From positions 1-32,110 of the forward strand of contig NZ_QEQF01000012.1 in NCBI RefSeq assembly GCF_003253115.1: a stretch of DNA of 32,110 bases. Direction: 5' to 3'. Positions 1-7,706 of this stretch are shown here, one piece after another. Numbering within the stretch: the first letter of the stretch is position 1; each line of letters opens with the position of its first letter. A program made the translations under genes and the position numbers. Source of the DNA: Haemophilus_A paraphrohaemolyticus_A (GTDB taxonomy: Bacteria; Pseudomonadota; Gammaproteobacteria; Enterobacterales; Pasteurellaceae). The notes beneath the pieces were generated by a model. That model made no database searches. It worked only from the letters and a program-made list of their open reading frames with translations, and was not told the DNA's origin.

Positions 1-2
1 AT

Positions 3-120
3 ATTCTGGCGACCATAGTGCGGTAGTTCTACCTGACTCCATTCCGAACTCAGAAGTAAAATGCCGTAATGCCGATGGTAGTGTGGGGTTTCCCCATGTG
101 AGAGTAGGGCATCGCCAGAT
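3..120 (+). rRNA. rrf: 5S ribosomal RNA
   Basis: This is a near full-length 5S rRNA. It contains the conserved blocks CCGAACTCAGAAGT (positions 45-58), GCCGATGGTAGTGTGGGG (71-88) and GAGAGTAGG (101-109), and its ends pair (TCTGGCGA near the start with ATCGCCAGA at the end). It is probably the last gene of an rRNA operon whose 23S gene lies left of the window. The exact 5' end is uncertain by a few bases. Confidence 0.95.
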
Positions 121-142
121 TGAATTTAAAGCGAAAGTGAAT

Positions 143-172
143 AACCCCGTATCGTAAGGTCCGGGGTTTTTT
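143..172 (+). terminator. Rho-independent terminator of the rRNA operon
   Basis: A GC-rich stem (AACCCCG at 143-149 with CGGGGTT at 162-168) is followed by a T run. It lies 22 bases after the 5S gene and is the expected end of the rRNA operon transcript. Confidence 0.85.
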
Positions 173-284
173 GCTTTTGTAGCCAATAGAATTGTCTAAG
201 ATAAATAAAATATTCTTATGCAAGAATACACAAAATTTGGTACACTTCCCGGGTTTGTATTTCTAATTTAACAGGAGAATAAAA

Positions 285-1055
285 ATGGCACGTCGTCCAC
301 TTGTTATGGGTAACTGGAAATTAAACGGCAGCAAAGCGTTCACAAAAGAGTTAGTTGCAGGTTTAAAAGCAGAATTATCAGATGTAAAAGGTTGTGATGT
401 GGCAATCGCTCCACCAGTAATGTACTTGGCAGAAGCGGAAGCTGCATTAGAGGGGCAATCTGTGATTGCATTAGGCGCTCAAAACGTTGATGTAAATGTA
501 CAAGGTGCATTTACAGGTGATATTTCAACTGAAATGTTAAAAGATTTTGGGGCAACATACATCATCATCGGTCATTCTGAGCGTCGTACTTACCACAAAG
601 AGAGCGATGAATTTATTGCGAAAAAATTTGGTGCATTAAAAGCAGCAGGTTTAGTGCCTGTATTATGTATCGGTGAAACTGAAGCGGAAAACGAAGCAGG
701 TCAAACTGAAGTTGTATGTGCACGTCAAATTGATGCAGTAATTGATGCATTAGGCGTAGAAGCATTTAACGGTGCGGTAATCGCTTACGAGCCAATTTGG
801 GCAATCGGCACAGGTAAATCAGCGACTCCAGCGCAAGCACAAGCGGTTCACGCTTTCATTCGTGGTCATATCGCAGCGAAGTCTCAAGCGGTGGCTGATC
901 AAGTGATCATCCAATACGGCGGTTCTGTAAATGATGCGAATGCAGCAGAGTTATTCACTCAACCAGATATTGATGGCGCGTTAGTAGGCGGTGCTTCATT
1001 AAAAGCACCTGCATTTGCGGTTATTGTAAAAGCTGCTGAAAAAGCGAAAGCATAA
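285..1055 (+). CDS. tpiA: Triose-phosphate isomerase
   Basis: This glycolytic enzyme interconverts dihydroxyacetone phosphate and glyceraldehyde 3-phosphate in the cytoplasm. The 256-residue protein has the usual family length. All active-site landmarks are visible: GNWKLNG with Asn10 and Lys12, IIGHSERR with the electrophilic His97, AYEPIWAIGTG with catalytic Glu169 followed by the flexible loop, and the phosphate-binding YGGSV near residue 211. The ATG follows an ACAGGAG ribosome site at 271-277. It stands alone between the rRNA terminator and its own strong terminator, so it is probably monocistronic with a promoter somewhere in 175-270; no convincing -35/-10 pair was found there. Confidence 0.98.
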   Translation: MARRPLVMGNWKLNGSKAFTKELVAGLKAELSDVKGCDVAIAPPVMYLAEAEAALEGQSVIALGAQNVDVNVQGAFTGDISTEMLKDFGATYIIIGHSERRTYHKESDEFIAKKFGALKAAGLVPVLCIGETEAENEAGQTEVVCARQIDAVIDALGVEAFNGAVIAYEPIWAIGTGKSATPAQAQAVHAFIRGHIAAKSQAVADQVIIQYGGSVNDANAAELFTQPDIDGALVGGASLKAPAFAVIVKAAEKAKA

Positions 1056-1105
1056 TAGACAATACGTTAGTAAAATTCTTTACTCTATATGTCACTTATC
1101 TAAGT

Positions 1106-1133
1106 AAGGTGGTTTTAAACCACCTTATTTTTT
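1106..1133 (+). terminator. Terminator after tpiA
   Basis: A perfect 10-bp inverted repeat (AAGGTGGTTT at 1106-1115 with AAACCACCTT at 1117-1126) is followed by ATTTTTT. It starts 50 bases after the tpiA stop. Confidence 0.85.
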
Positions 1134-1264
1134 GCCTAAAATTGAGTATTTGAGAATTTTATTCCACTAACACTGTAAGTTCTTGTTTAGCATTCTGCAT
1201 AGAAACTAGCTTGCGGAAATAACACAACGTTTAACCTAAATTTTCTAATGTTTGTTAAAAACTC

Positions 1265-1292
1265 TTTACATTTTTAAAATTTTTGTTATGTT
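1265..1292 (+). promoter_or_regulatory. Candidate promoter for the SLC13 transporter
   Basis: TTTACA at 1265-1270 is separated by 16 bases from TATGTT at 1287-1292, about 40 bases before the transporter ATG. The match is moderate and the region is AT-rich, so this is tentative. The rest of the stretch 1134-1331 shows no gene. Confidence 0.4.
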
Positions 1293-1331
1293 CGAATTAC
1301 ATACAATTTTCTTTACTTATAGGAGCTTCGT

Positions 1332-2723
1332 ATGTCAAGCACAACAAAAAAACCAACAAGAGGCTATATTATATTAGCCCTAGACTTTCTGCTGTTTTTA
1401 ATCCTCATCAAGACGCTACCCTTCACCCCGATGGAAAATCGGGGCTTGGCGTTGTTAGTCTTTATTGGGGTATTATGGCTCACGGAGGCTTTCAACATCA
1501 CCATTACATCGCTAATGGTACCCATTCTGGCAATTGGGCTGAACGTTCTGCCAACCAAAGCGGCGTTCGCACCTTTCTCTGAACCCATTATTTTTATGTT
1601 CTTCGGTGGCTTCGTTTTGGCTGCGGTAATGAACATCCAAAAACTCGATCTCTGGATTGCCAACCATATTATCCGTCTCGCACGCGGAAATCTTAAACTC
1701 ACTGTGCTCTATCTTTTTGCTGCTACGGCAGGGCTTTCGCTGTTTATCAATAACACCGCCGTTGCCGCAATGATGTTACCTTTAACGCTCGGAATTTTGA
1801 AAAAAGTCGATCTTAAAACCAACCGAGCTTTGTACGTCTTTGTGCTACTCGGTATTGCATTTAGCGCCAGCATCGGTGGTATTGGTACGCTTACAGGCTC
1901 TGCACCGAATGCTATTCTTGCTTCACAACTTAAAATCACCTTCTCAGAATGGCTCTTCTACGGAGTGCCTGTCACTATTTTATTGATGATCGGAATGGTG
2001 TTTAGCCTACTGGTAATACTTCGCCCAAACTTCAATGTGCCGTTTGAAATTGCATTTGAAGAAATCCCAATGACAGACAAACGCAAAATTACCCTTGCGG
2101 TGTTCGTGATTGCCGCTTTTTTTCTCGTTTTCGGCAGCTGGCTAGAACCAATGATCCGCTCGACTTTAGAGCTTAGCCAACCCATCAAAAACTTCGATGC
2201 GGTAGTGGCAATGACCGCTGTCATCATTCTCTGCGTGACCCATACTGCCACTTGGTCAGAAATTCAAGACCGCACTGAATGGGGCGTGTTAATGCTCTTC
2301 GGTGGCGGATTGGTGCTCGGCATCGTGCTTAAAGAAACAGGAGCAAGCAAAATTCTCGCCGATACCATCGTGAGTTACATTGGTGTGCAACACTGGCTTG
2401 TGATGACACTCGTGCTCACCGCATTTATTGTGTTCCTCACCGAATTTACCTCTAACACCGCAACGGCAGCATTGATGATCCCGATTTTTATCTCCGTTGC
2501 GGAAGGGGTGGGCTTGCCACCTGTTTCACTTGCAGCAATCGTTGCGTGTAGTGCCTCTTGCGCTTTTATGCTACCAATCGCCACCCCACCAAACGCAATT
2601 GTGTTTTCCACAGGCTATATTAAACAAGGCGAAATGGTAAAAGTAGGCTTCCTGCTGAATATCATCAGCACCCTTGTGATTGGTGGATTAACCTATTTCT
2701 TCTGGATCAATTGGGGCAAATAA
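1332..2723 (+). CDS. SLC13/DASS-family anion (dicarboxylate/citrate) transporter
   Basis: This 463-residue inner-membrane protein looks like a divalent-anion:sodium symporter of the DASS (SLC13, VcINDY-like) family, which imports succinate, malate, citrate or sulfate. The family's two pseudo-symmetric hairpin signatures are present: INNTAVAAMMLP with NNT at 140-142, and TSNTATAALMIP with SNT at 374-376. GTLTGSAPNA at 185-194 matches the helix bend after the first half. Multiple hydrophobic segments run the whole length. The chosen ATG follows AGGAG at 1321-1325. The gene converges on mutM; only an uptake-signal inverted pair separates them. Substrate cannot be read from sequence. Other overlapping frames here show no family signatures. 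Confidence 0.88.
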   Translation: MSSTTKKPTRGYIILALDFLLFLILIKTLPFTPMENRGLALLVFIGVLWLTEAFNITITSLMVPILAIGLNVLPTKAAFAPFSEPIIFMFFGGFVLAAVMNIQKLDLWIANHIIRLARGNLKLTVLYLFAATAGLSLFINNTAVAAMMLPLTLGILKKVDLKTNRALYVFVLLGIAFSASIGGIGTLTGSAPNAILASQLKITFSEWLFYGVPVTILLMIGMVFSLLVILRPNFNVPFEIAFEEIPMTDKRKITLAVFVIAAFFLVFGSWLEPMIRSTLELSQPIKNFDAVVAMTAVIILCVTHTATWSEIQDRTEWGVLMLFGGGLVLGIVLKETGASKILADTIVSYIGVQHWLVMTLVLTAFIVFLTEFTSNTATAALMIPIFISVAEGVGLPPVSLAAIVACSASCAFMLPIATPPNAIVFSTGYIKQGEMVKVGFLLNIISTLVIGGLTYFFWINWGK

Positions 2724-2733
2724 ATCGTAAAAA

Positions 2734-2790
2734 ACAAGCGGTAGTTTTTCTCTTAGAATTTGCAAATTCCAAGGAAAAAACACCGCTTGC
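2734..2790. repeat. Inverted pair of DNA uptake signal sequences, possible shared terminator
   Basis: ACAAGCGGT at 2734-2742 faces ACCGCTTGC at 2782-2790 (8 of 9 to the reverse core), and the perfect 14-base palindrome GAATTTGCAAATTC lies between them. The pair occupies the gap between two convergent genes, where paired uptake signals commonly double as transcription terminators in Pasteurellaceae (established for the family). The loop is long, so terminator activity is inference. Confidence 0.65.
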
Positions 2791-2800
2791 TATTAGCTAC

Positions 2801-3625
2801 CTATCTCGGCAATCTCTGACATTTCGGGCAGAAGTAAGTATTACGTTGCCCGATCACTTTAGATTCAATCTTCGTTCCACAATCATTGCACTCGTCGCTT
2901 TTACGTCCGTAAACTTGTAATACTTGGGCGAAATAACCAGGTTTTCCATCTGGTTGAATAAAATCTTTGAGCGTTGTTCCGCCTTGAATGATCGATTTAG
3001 TGAGCACTTCTTTAATGACCCTAACCAAGCGTTCGCATTGTTTCTTGGAGAGGTTTTGTGTCGCTAATTCAGGATGAATGCCTGCCATAAAGAGCGATTC
3101 GCAAGCGTAAATATTCCCCACTCCAACCACCACTTCGTTATTCATAATGAACTGTTTCACCGCCACGGTTTTCTTGCGACTTTTCTCGAATAAATAACCG
3201 CTTGTAAAGGCATCAGATAACGGTTCAGGCCCAAGTTTTTGCAAAAGTTCGTGCTCATCTGCCTTCTCTGCCCAAAGCCAACAACCAAACTTACGCGGGT
3301 CGTTGTAGCGTAAAATCACGCCCGATTCAGTGATTAAATCCACGTGGTCGTGCTTGCCCGCGTGCAGATTGTCACGCGCTTCTAAAATGCATAGTGAACC
3401 AGACATACCAAGATGCACGATAATATCGCCCTTGTTGGTATGCAAAATCAGATACTTGGCACGGCGAGAAAGTGAGAGAATTTTCGCCCCTTGCATTTGA
3501 GAAAGCTCTGTAGAAATTGTCCAGCGTAATTTAGGCGTGCGGGTGATAATCTGCTTGATGGTTTGCCCTTGTAAATAAGGCTCAACACCTCGTAGGCTAG
3601 TTTCTACCTCGGGAAGTTCTGGCAT
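2801..3625 (-). CDS. mutM: Formamidopyrimidine-DNA glycosylase
   Basis: This bifunctional DNA glycosylase / AP lyase removes 8-oxoguanine and formamidopyrimidines from DNA. The 274-residue length is normal. The N-terminus MPELPEVET supplies the catalytic Pro2 and Glu3. Lys57 sits in the RRAKYL motif, and HLGMSGSL (71-78) is conserved. The C-terminal zinc finger has Cys246, Cys249, Cys266 and Cys269. The ATG follows AAGGAATAAAT on the minus strand. It lies 16 bases downstream of hemH, so the two are probably co-transcribed. The coding strand carries an in-frame uptake signal core at 3197-3205. Confidence 0.97.
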   Translation of the reverse strand: MPELPEVETSLRGVEPYLQGQTIKQIITRTPKLRWTISTELSQMQGAKILSLSRRAKYLILHTNKGDIIVHLGMSGSLCILEARDNLHAGKHDHVDLITESGVILRYNDPRKFGCWLWAEKADEHELLQKLGPEPLSDAFTSGYLFEKSRKKTVAVKQFIMNNEVVVGVGNIYACESLFMAGIHPELATQNLSKKQCERLVRVIKEVLTKSIIQGGTTLKDFIQPDGKPGYFAQVLQVYGRKSDECNDCGTKIESKVIGQRNTYFCPKCQRLPR

Positions 3626-3641
3626 ATTTATTCCTTATGCG

Positions 3642-4601
3642 TTAGATTTTTTCTTCAATCAATTTTACCATCATTCTAATATGGTCGCCCGTCGCATTGA
3701 GTGCTGGAATATAGCGGTAGCTTTCCCCGCCTGCATTGATGAAGTTTTCTTTATTCTCTTCGGCAATTTCTTCAAGCGTTTCCAAGCAATCGACTGAGAA
3801 GCCCGCACAAATTACTGCCACTTTTTTAACGCCTTGACTTGGAAAGCTTTCAAGCGTTTCATCAGTGTAAGGTTGCAACCACTCTTCATCGCCAAAACGA
3901 GATTGGAAAGTCAATTTCCATTGTTCAGATTTTAGGTTTAATTTTTGAGCAACCAATTTTGCGGTTTGTTGGCAGTGTTGCGGGTAGAAATCGCCTTCAT
4001 CTGCGTAGCGTTTTGGAATGCCGTGGAAAGAGAAAAGCAGTAATTCATCTGGCTCAAGCGTAATGCTGTTTGCCAAGGCTTCGATATAAAGTGGGTCGTT
4101 GTGGTAGCTATGGATAAACTCAAACGGCACAATGCGACGATGTTGTTTTAAGCTCTCGGCAAAAGCGTCCAATACCGAGGCAGTCGTGGTACTACTATAT
4201 TGTGGGTAAAGTGGTAAAACGATAATTTTTTCGACCGCTTGTTTGGTCAAGTTTTCGACCGCTTGTACCATGCTTGGATTACCGTAAGTCATGCCAAGCT
4301 CAACGACAACCTCTTTACCTTTGGCATTGAAATAATTTTGTACCGCTTTTTGCTGTTCGCGTGAAATAGCAAGCAGAGGTGAGCCTTCTGCTGTCCAGAT
4401 CGATTGGTAAAGTTTTGCCACTTTAGGCGATCTTTTTGGTAATACGAAGCAATTTAAGATTGTTTGCCATTTTAGTTTGGGGAGATCTATCACTCGAGGA
4501 TCGCTCAAGAATTGTTTTAAGTAACGTTTTACATCAGCAACGGTAGGGGCATCTGGTGTACCAAGGTTTGTGAGTAACACACCGATTTTTTTATTTTCCA
4601 T
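3642..4601 (-). CDS. hemH: Ferrochelatase
   Basis: This enzyme inserts Fe2+ into protoporphyrin IX, the last step of haem synthesis, at the inner face of the cytoplasmic membrane. The 319 residues match the usual bacterial length. Visible signatures are LLTNLGTPDAP (9-19), LPLYPQYSSTT (129-139), the metal-binding SFHGIPKRY with His193, and the acidic ICAGFSVDCLETLEEI (264-279). The stretch at residues 113-124 contains QAVE twice, and each copy is encoded by an in-frame uptake signal. AGAAGAG provides a ribosome site. It leads the hemH-mutM pair and is divergent from rpmH. Confidence 0.97.
   Translation of the reverse strand: MENKKIGVLLTNLGTPDAPTVADVKRYLKQFLSDPRVIDLPKLKWQTILNCFVLPKRSPKVAKLYQSIWTAEGSPLLAISREQQKAVQNYFNAKGKEVVVELGMTYGNPSMVQAVENLTKQAVEKIIVLPLYPQYSSTTTASVLDAFAESLKQHRRIVPFEFIHSYHNDPLYIEALANSITLEPDELLLFSFHGIPKRYADEGDFYPQHCQQTAKLVAQKLNLKSEQWKLTFQSRFGDEEWLQPYTDETLESFPSQGVKKVAVICAGFSVDCLETLEEIAEENKENFINAGGESYRYIPALNATGDHIRMMVKLIEEKI
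4234..4266. repeat. Two direct uptake signal copies inside hemH
   Basis: The 12-base string TCGACCGCTTGT occurs twice, with cores at 4234-4242 and 4258-4266. On the coding strand each is in the same reading frame and encodes Gln-Ala-Val-Glu. The spacing is 24 bases between cores. Confidence 0.85.
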
Positions 4602-4743
4602 ATTTTTCTCTTCTTTTTCTCGTTATGAGCAAATAAAGTGTAGTTTGCTTGAATTTGTAGGGAATGACAAATAAAATTTGTGCAGATTTTAACATTTAAC
4701 CGTGGTTTTCACCTTGCCTTTTTATTTGTTTACCGTTAAAATG

Positions 4744-4762
4744 ACGACCTCTTTTTATAGTC
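4744..4762 (+). promoter_or_regulatory. Promoter-like element upstream of rpmH (tentative)
   Basis: The string ACGACCTCTTTTTATAGTC lies 46 bases before the rpmH ATG and includes a -10-like TTTATA, with TTTACC at 4729-4734 about 19 bases upstream of it. A 17-of-19 match to this string occurs at 5696-5714. A role as rpmH promoter core is inferred from position. Confidence 0.35.
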
Positions 4763-4807
4763 TTGAATTGGCATTTTGCCAATAACTTTTTATTAGGTAG
4801 ATAAATA

Positions 4808-4942
4808 ATGAAACGTACATTCCAACCTTCAGTATTAAAACGTGCTCGTACACACGGTTTCCGTGCTCGTATGGCTACTAAAAATGGTCGTCAAGTTTTA
4901 GCACGTCGTCGTGCTAAAGGTCGCAAATCTTTATCTGCATAA
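4808..4942 (+). CDS. rpmH: Large ribosomal subunit protein bL34
   Basis: This 44-residue basic protein starts MKRTFQPSVLKRARTHGFRA and ends GRKSLSA, essentially the full-length bL34 sequence. It is a late-assembling protein of the 50S subunit. The ATG is at 4808-4810 and the stop TAA at 4940-4942. It precedes rnpA, the universal arrangement. The usual upstream neighbour dnaA is absent; hemH stands there in divergent orientation instead. Confidence 0.97.
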   Translation: MKRTFQPSVLKRARTHGFRARMATKNGRQVLARRRAKGRKSLSA

Positions 4943-4974
4943 TTTGCAGTTAAAGCAGCTAATCACCCACAATT

Positions 4975-5355
4975 GTGAAAGTGAAGACGCTAACTTTTTC
5001 TCGGGAGCTACGTTTGTTAGCTCCCGTTCAATTTAAAGCTGTGTTTGAAAATCCTTTTCGAGCCAGTACCCCTCAAATGACGCTGCTTGCTCGTTTAAAT
5101 ACAGCAGAAAATCCCCGTCTAGGTTTAACCGTTGCCAAAAAACACCTAAAACGTGCTCACGATCGTAATCGTATAAAACGTATTGTGCGAGAATCTTTTC
5201 GCTTAAAACAGCACGAACTGCCAAATATGGATTTTGTGTTTGTGGCGAAAGGTGGCATTGGTAAATTGGATAACGCTACGCTTTTTGAAACGTTGGAAAA
5301 ACTATGGGCAAGACACATTCGCCTATGCAAAACTGGCAAAAATCCGCAACCTTAA
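4975..5355 (+). CDS. rnpA: Ribonuclease P protein component
   Basis: This is the basic protein subunit that binds the RNase P RNA and helps position pre-tRNA 5' leaders for cleavage. The 126 residues include the signature LKRAHDRNRIKRIVRESFR around residues 58-76, containing the RNR motif, and the N-terminal FSRELRLLAPVQF typical of the family. No ATG is suitable; the start is a GTG at 4975, with a second in-frame GTG at 4981 as an alternative. Neither has a strong ribosome site, consistent with coupling to rpmH 32 bases upstream. The 3' end overlaps the likely start of yidD. Confidence 0.95.
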   Translation: MKVKTLTFSRELRLLAPVQFKAVFENPFRASTPQMTLLARLNTAENPRLGLTVAKKHLKRAHDRNRIKRIVRESFRLKQHELPNMDFVFVAKGGIGKLDNATLFETLEKLWARHIRLCKTGKNPQP

Positions 5356-5648
5356 ATGAAGGCTCAGACATAACCAACACAGGAAACGACAAAATCAGCC
5401 TAGCATCTAAGATATTGCTACTGCCGATTTATTTCTATCGCTATTTTATTAGTCCTTTAATTGGTCCCCGTTGCCGATTTTATCCAAGTTGTTCCACTTA
5501 TGCTGTTGAAGCGATTAAAATTCACGGAGCAATCAAAGGGGGATATTTAGCCTTCAAACGTATTTTGCGTTGTAATCCATTAAATGAAGGTGGAGAAGAT
5601 CCTGTGCCAGCAAAAGCGTGTTGTAAAAAATGTGAAAAAAATCATTAA
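5325..5648 (+). CDS. yidD: Membrane protein insertion efficiency factor YidD
   Basis: YidD assists YidC-dependent insertion of inner-membrane proteins. The core is clear: SKILLLPIYFYRYFISPLIGPRCRF, then the Cys-containing YPSCSTYAVEAIKIHG, then LRCNPLNEGGEDPVPA (each lies within the last 80 residues). Homologues such as the E. coli protein are about 85 residues and begin near the amphipathic helix. Here no start codon lies close to that helix: the nearest in-frame ATGs are 5325 (107 residues) and 5304 (114 residues), giving an N-terminal extension of roughly 20-30 polar residues and overlap with the rnpA end. The usual next gene yidC is missing; a terminator and an unrelated convergent gene follow. 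Confidence 0.9.
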   Translation: MQNWQKSATLNEGSDITNTGNDKISLASKILLLPIYFYRYFISPLIGPRCRFYPSCSTYAVEAIKIHGAIKGGYLAFKRILRCNPLNEGGEDPVPAKACCKKCEKNH

Positions 5649-5747
5649 TTTTTCAAAATTTGGTGAACTTTCTTTTTCCCGACAAGTCTATTATTACGAC
5701 CACTATTTATAGTCGTTATAAAGTTTTATTCATTATGTAGACCTCCC
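5649..5747 (+). other. Gene-free gap with a promoter-like repeat
   Basis: No open frame of note lies here. Positions 5696-5714 (ACGACCACTATTTATAGTC) match the element upstream of rpmH at 17 of 19 bases, and ACGAC at 5696-5700 can pair with GTCGT at 5712-5716. A -10-like TATTAT lies at 5689-5694. It could be a promoter left behind by a lost downstream gene, but this is inference. Confidence 0.3.
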
Positions 5748-5783
5748 AAAATGGCTAGTAAACGAATTGCTAGCCATTTTTTT
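5748..5783. terminator. Bidirectional terminator between yidD and the DMT permease
   Basis: AAAATGGCTAG at 5748-5758 pairs with CTAGCCATTTT at 5770-5780 (11 bp perfect stem) and is flanked by A and T runs, so it can terminate both the yidD transcript and the minus-strand permease transcript. Confidence 0.85.
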
Positions 5784-5787
5784 ATCT

Positions 5788-6705
5788 CTATTTTCCAAAG
5801 ATTTTGTGCCCTACCGCTGCCATCATCGCACCAAGTACGACTACAATTGCCCCCACATAACTTATCCAGTTCATCTCTAGGCTGGCAAAAGTTTCTGGGA
5901 AAATCACGTGCCCTAAAATCGAAAAAAGCATCGTGAAAATAGGGATCATCGTGGTGACTACACTCACTTTGGAGGTGTCCCACAAATTCAGAGCCTCGCC
6001 GTAAGAGCCATAGGCAATCAAGGTATTCAAACAGCAATAGATAAAGCAACCCCATACAAAAGGCGTGCTGATATTGCCAATTTGGACGGGGTTAGCAAAC
6101 GGGCTGAAAGCAATGCCACAACAGAGATAAATCATCATTAAAATCTGCTGTGACTTAAATTGTTTGAGAAGCAGTTTTTGAGCAATGCCATAGCAGACCC
6201 AAATCAGACTCCCTGCCATACTTAATATTACGCCTAACGCATAAGTATTCAGTTGTAAAAGTTCGTTGAATTTGTCGTTAAAAAATGCGATTAAGCCGAT
6301 AATAAGCAGTAAAAAGCCGACTTTTTGCGAAAGATTAAACGGTTCTTTAAACAAAACAACACCTAAGAAAATCATCAAGAAAGGCGAAAATTGCCATAAA
6401 ACTTGAGTGGTTGTGGGCGAAATATAATGTAATCCTTCTGCGACCAAAAAGAAATTGCCTGATAAGCCAAGTGTGCCGAGCAACATTAAACCGAAATATT
6501 TAGCATTACAAACGGTCAACTTTGGCAATTTTTTTGCAAAACCAAGCACAAGAAACAGCCCAATGCCTGCCACCCAAAATCTTGCCCAAACGAGGGTTTG
6601 AGCATCAAGCGAAACCAATACTTGTTGTGCCGCAATCGGTAGTGTACCCCACATCATCGTGGCAAGTAGTGCCAAACAAAAACCTAAGTCTGCATTTTTC
6701 TTCAT
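5788..6705 (-). CDS. EamA/DMT-family permease (second copy of a tandem pair)
   Basis: This 305-residue integral membrane protein has about ten hydrophobic segments in two repeats of five, the EamA (drug/metabolite transporter) fold. Signatures include WGTLPIAAQ (19-27), a first-repeat end of LGVVLFKEPFNLSQKVGFLLLIIG-like sequence, and a second-repeat YGSYGEALNLWD with a final VGAIVVVLGAMM. It overlaps the upstream paralogue by four bases (ATGA), so the two are translationally coupled. The two proteins align end to end without large gaps, pointing to tandem duplication followed by divergence. The substrate is unknown; the family exports amino acids, metabolites or drugs. Confidence 0.85.
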   Translation of the reverse strand: MKKNADLGFCLALLATMMWGTLPIAAQQVLVSLDAQTLVWARFWVAGIGLFLVLGFAKKLPKLTVCNAKYFGLMLLGTLGLSGNFFLVAEGLHYISPTTTQVLWQFSPFLMIFLGVVLFKEPFNLSQKVGFLLLIIGLIAFFNDKFNELLQLNTYALGVILSMAGSLIWVCYGIAQKLLLKQFKSQQILMMIYLCCGIAFSPFANPVQIGNISTPFVWGCFIYCCLNTLIAYGSYGEALNLWDTSKVSVVTTMIPIFTMLFSILGHVIFPETFASLEMNWISYVGAIVVVLGAMMAAVGHKIFGK

Positions 6706-7634
6706 TTTTTTACTCTTCTTCTATGTAATAATTTATGTCCTACGGCAGAGAATAACGCCCCAAAAACTACTAAACAAGCCCCTAAAACGGTTAACAAGGA
6801 GAGATCTGGCGGTGTAAAACTTTCGGGTTTCCAGAAATACGCCATTTCTGAAAAAATCATCGTGGCAATGGGGATTAACGGCATCATAATGCTCACTTTT
6901 GAAACATCCCAGCGATTGAGTGCTTCAGCATAAGAGCCGTAGGCGATGATAGTATTCAAGCAGCAATAAACTAAACAGATTGCAGCAAATGAGCTTAAAT
7001 TGACCGCTTGTGAGAAATCAGAGAGCGGCGTGAATACAAGGCTACAGCCCATATAAATCATAAACAGGATTTGTACTGAGTTGAAGCGTTCTAATAAGAT
7101 TCGTTGTGAAAGCCCGTAGCCAACCCAGATAAAGCTGGCTAACGTCCCACATAAGATCCCGAAAGCGTAGCCATTCATTTGCGAAAAGTCTGCAAAACGA
7201 TTATGGAAAAAGAGGATTAAGCCGATAATTACCACAATAAATCCTAATTTTTGATTTAATCGGATGGTTTCTTTGAACAGAAATGCACCGCACAAAATCA
7301 TGGCAAAGGAAGAAAGCGGGCTGATAACTTGGCTTGTGGTGGCTGGAATATAGCGTAATGCCAGGTTAAATAAGAAAAAATTGCCTGAAAGCCCTGAGAT
7401 TCCAAGTAACAATAAACCGAGATCTTTTCGGCTTAAAGCGGTCACCTTTGGCAATTTTTTTGAAAAGAAGAGCATAAAAAATACGCCAATCATCGCAACA
7501 ATAAAACGAAACCAAACGATAGTTTGGGCGTTCATCTCTTTTAAGATAGGCTGTAGAGCTATTGGCAGCGTTCCCCACATCAATACTGCAAGAAGGGCGA
7601 AGAAGAGACCTGAGAGAGGTTGTTGTTTTTGCAT
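6702..7634 (-). CDS. EamA/DMT-family permease (first copy of a tandem pair)
   Basis: This 310-residue membrane protein has the same two-fold EamA organisation as its downstream neighbour. Shared blocks include LMWGTLPIAL, LGLLLLGISGLSGNFFLF, CCLNTIIAYGSYAEALN and a terminal LGACLVVFGALFSAVGHKLL. The C-terminus ends in a basic tail (HRRRVKK), consistent with a cytoplasmic end. It is first in a two-gene minus-strand operon that begins just after the rpmA terminator. Two overlapping DMT genes could form a heterodimeric exporter as in small multidrug-type transporters, but full-length EamA proteins normally act alone, so this is only a possibility. Confidence 0.85.
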   Translation of the reverse strand: MQKQQPLSGLFFALLAVLMWGTLPIALQPILKEMNAQTIVWFRFIVAMIGVFFMLFFSKKLPKVTALSRKDLGLLLLGISGLSGNFFLFNLALRYIPATTSQVISPLSSFAMILCGAFLFKETIRLNQKLGFIVVIIGLILFFHNRFADFSQMNGYAFGILCGTLASFIWVGYGLSQRILLERFNSVQILFMIYMGCSLVFTPLSDFSQAVNLSSFAAICLVYCCLNTIIAYGSYAEALNRWDVSKVSIMMPLIPIATMIFSEMAYFWKPESFTPPDLSLLTVLGACLVVFGALFSAVGHKLLHRRRVKK

Positions 7635-7661
7635 AGGGTTGTTGTGATAGATTTGAGGTAT

Positions 7662-7690
7662 AAAAAAACCTCACATTTGTGAGGTTTTTT
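7662..7690 (-). terminator. Terminator of the rplU-rpmA operon
   Basis: AAAAAACCTCACA and TGTGAGGTTTTTT form a stem with a very short loop. On the minus strand it lies 17 bases after the rpmA stop and is followed by a T run. Confidence 0.88.
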
Positions 7691-7706
7691 GAAATTTTGC
7701 TTTAAA

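Noticed and set aside
1283..1582. 99-residue open frame overlapping the SLC13 gene
   Set aside because: It is a shifted frame of the transporter gene, without family features or a ribosome site.
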